The notes beneath the pieces were generated by a model. That model was not told the DNA's origin, did no database searches, and saw only the letters and a program-made list of their open reading frames with translations. Shown piece after piece: positions 11,992 to 12,772 of a stretch of 12,772 nucleotides of DNA; the stretch's first letter is position 1, and each line of letters starts with the position of its first letter. Origin of the DNA: Bacteroidota bacterium (GTDB lineage Bacteria > Bacteroidota > Bacteroidia > Bacteroidales > UBA1715); the NCBI GenBank assembly GCA_029266015.1, contig JAJUFK010000043.1:1-12772 (forward strand), given 5' to 3'. The position numbers and the translations under genes are program-made.

Positions 11992-12023
11992 GCGTGAAGT
12001 GTAGGAGCTTCACGCTTTTTTTT
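11992..12023 (+). terminator. Intrinsic terminator after the 40-residue ORF
   Basis: GCGTGAAG (11992-11999) pairs perfectly with CTTCACGC (12008-12015), followed by eight T residues. The T-run overlaps the stop codon of the convergent structural gene (12022-12024), so it insulates the early region from the late one in the plus direction only. Confidence 0.9.
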
Positions 12024-12528
12024 AGACATTGATTTGTATTGTAGGTTTGTCAATAGTTATACGTTTAAGTGTTGCTGTGTTGTTTTTTATGTAAACAGCA
12101 TAGCGTTCTTTATTGTGCATGATTTCAGCAAAATTTGTGTCAGTAATTGATTCTTCGAGTGTAAAACCTCCAATATTATCAGACTTAAATCCTTCTAAAC
12201 ACAATTGTATTGCATTCTCAATAGCAAAGGCATCTATAGTGTCGGTAGATGTGCTATAGTCAATATCTGTGAGCGTATGCAATACTATTTGCACTACCGA
12301 ATCTTTAACATTGTTTCCCAATGCTGTCCAATTAATAGGCATAAATTCAATAAAAATTGCCGGCGTATAAAATGGTATTTCTGCTTCTATGTTCTGAAGC
12401 TGCTCATTCCATATTCCAAAGTGCTGAATAGCAGGGCTTGTGTTTTCTGTATTTATAATATACTCGTTGTCTACAATTGTAATTGCTTTGAGCCGAGCAA
12501 CAATTTCTTTGTACAATAAATCTCTCAT
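12022..12528 (-). CDS. Mu gp37-like phage structural protein (tail or neck completion)
   Basis: A 168-residue protein beginning MRDLLYKEIVARLK, with HFGIWNEQLQN (about 36-46), AIFIEFMPINWTALGN (about 57-72), a VVQIVLHTLTDID strand (about 77-89) and the helical segment following it. This arrangement fits the small virion protein that follows the gpG-like gene in Bacteroidota Mu-like phages, related to Mu gp37 and tail-terminator-type proteins. It begins one base after the stop of the gpG-like gene, so the two are coupled. No terminator for minus-strand transcripts was seen after it. Confidence 0.6.
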   Translation of the reverse strand: MRDLLYKEIVARLKAITIVDNEYIINTENTSPAIQHFGIWNEQLQNIEAEIPFYTPAIFIEFMPINWTALGNNVKDSVVQIVLHTLTDIDYSTSTDTIDAFAIENAIQLCLEGFKSDNIGGFTLEESITDTNFAEIMHNKERYAVYIKNNTATLKRITIDKPTIQINV

Positions 12529-12529
12529 A

Positions 12530-12772
12530 TTATTTATATTTTTTAGTTATGTAGGTACCAATTTGTTGTAGATTTTCGTTGACTATGTTTTTTACAATGC
12601 TTTGCACCTGATGGCTATTACCAATAAATTGGCGTTGTGGCATATTTATTTTTCGAGTGTGTGCGCGCACCAGGTACTTTTTTTTATCTTTTTTACGTTG
12701 CCGTGTATGCGGTCTTATGTTTTGTATAATGTCATAACCTGTATTGTGTGCCAATGCATATGGTACACTACT
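12530..12772 (-). CDS. Mu gpG-like virion morphogenesis protein, C-terminal part (5' end outside window)
   Basis: The minus-strand frame is open to the right edge, so 80 residues of the C-terminal part are visible. They start with SSVPYALAHNTG, which matches the (I/V)PYAxxHNxG motif of the phage virion morphogenesis family (Mu gpG), and continue with RKINMPQRQFIGNSHQVQSI, matching the conserved P-x-R-x-F-I/L-G segment near the end of that family. Mu gpG takes part in head-tail assembly. A TTG at 12754 could be mistaken for the start, but the family motif begins upstream of it. It is followed immediately by the gp37-like gene. Confidence 0.75.
   Translation of the reverse strand, partial: SSVPYALAHNTGYDIIQNIRPHTRQRKKDKKKYLVRAHTRKINMPQRQFIGNSHQVQSIVKNIVNENLQQIGTYITKKYK

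Larger units (their letters stand above)
5380..12772. mobile_element. Mu-like (transposable-type) prophage, partial, continues past the right edge
   Basis: The span holds a GemA-like protein, a DUF3164 protein, an AntA/AntB antirepressor and, on the opposite strand, gp37-like and gpG-like structural proteins. This combination is typical of Mu-like prophages in Bacteroidota. The left border is approximate (somewhere in 5284-5600). No transposase, MuB-like ATPase, portal, terminase or capsid gene lies in the window. Gene content on the plus strand is early/regulatory; late genes enter from the right on the minus strand. Confidence 0.75.

Noticed and set aside
12205..12519. 104-codon plus-strand ORF opposite the gp37-like gene
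   Set aside because: It has an unlikely Cys- and Tyr-rich composition and lies opposite a recognisable phage structural gene.
5284..12772. Diversity-generating retroelement, as found in some Bacteroides transposable phages
   Set aside because: No reverse transcriptase or template/variable repeat pair was seen in the window.

Overview
The window is AT-rich DNA from a member of the Bacteroidota. The evidence is the protein families, several promoters of the TTTG / TAnnTTTG type used by this phylum, and mostly weak ribosome binding sites. It has two parts: a host molybdate-transport operon (1 to about 5283) and part of a Mu-like (transposable) prophage (about 5380 to the right edge, incomplete).

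Host part, all on the plus strand: the C-terminal end of a TrmO/TsaA-type tRNA methyltransferase (1-348), an alginate-export-type outer-membrane porin (404-1711), a TauE/SafE membrane permease (1733-2545), periplasmic molybdate-binding ModA (2558-3301), a two-domain Mop/TOBE molybdate-binding protein (3318-3719), the permease ModB (3725-4405) and the ATPase ModC (4390-5283). Gaps are 5-21 bp and modB/modC overlap, so these genes probably form one unit for outer-membrane entry, periplasmic capture, ATP-driven import and cytoplasmic storage of molybdate. The TauE/SafE protein may move sulfite or another sulfur oxyanion.

Prophage part: 5284-5875 is a gene-poor border with a consensus promoter, TTTACAA repeats and a 12-bp tandem repeat. 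A minus-strand coiled-coil fragment (5876-5965) may be the end of a repressor. Plus-strand early genes follow: a GemA-like protein, a coiled-coil protein, a zinc-finger protein, a DUF3164 protein, a small membrane protein, several small phage proteins, an AntA/AntB antirepressor and two further small proteins, ending at a strong terminator (10762-10798). A separate two-gene cassette with a DUF2335-type membrane protein (10841-11528) lies between terminators. The minus strand at the right edge encodes structural proteins (gp37-like and gpG-like) that converge on the early region. No MuA-type transposase or MuB-type ATPase lies in the window, although they would be expected near the early end of a Mu-like phage.

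The most interesting parts are not protein-coding. Upstream of the antirepressor (about 9325-9489) is a compact RNA with its own promoter, two nested 8-bp long-range stems, a crossing 10-bp stem (a pseudoknot) and a U-tract terminator. In 11639-11857 there is a second regulatory island: a palindrome, a consensus promoter, a short terminated RNA whose hairpin loop is complementary to the Shine-Dalgarno site of a 40-residue ORF downstream, and a dyad lying exactly between a second pair of promoter elements. No CRISPR array, tRNA or rRNA was seen.
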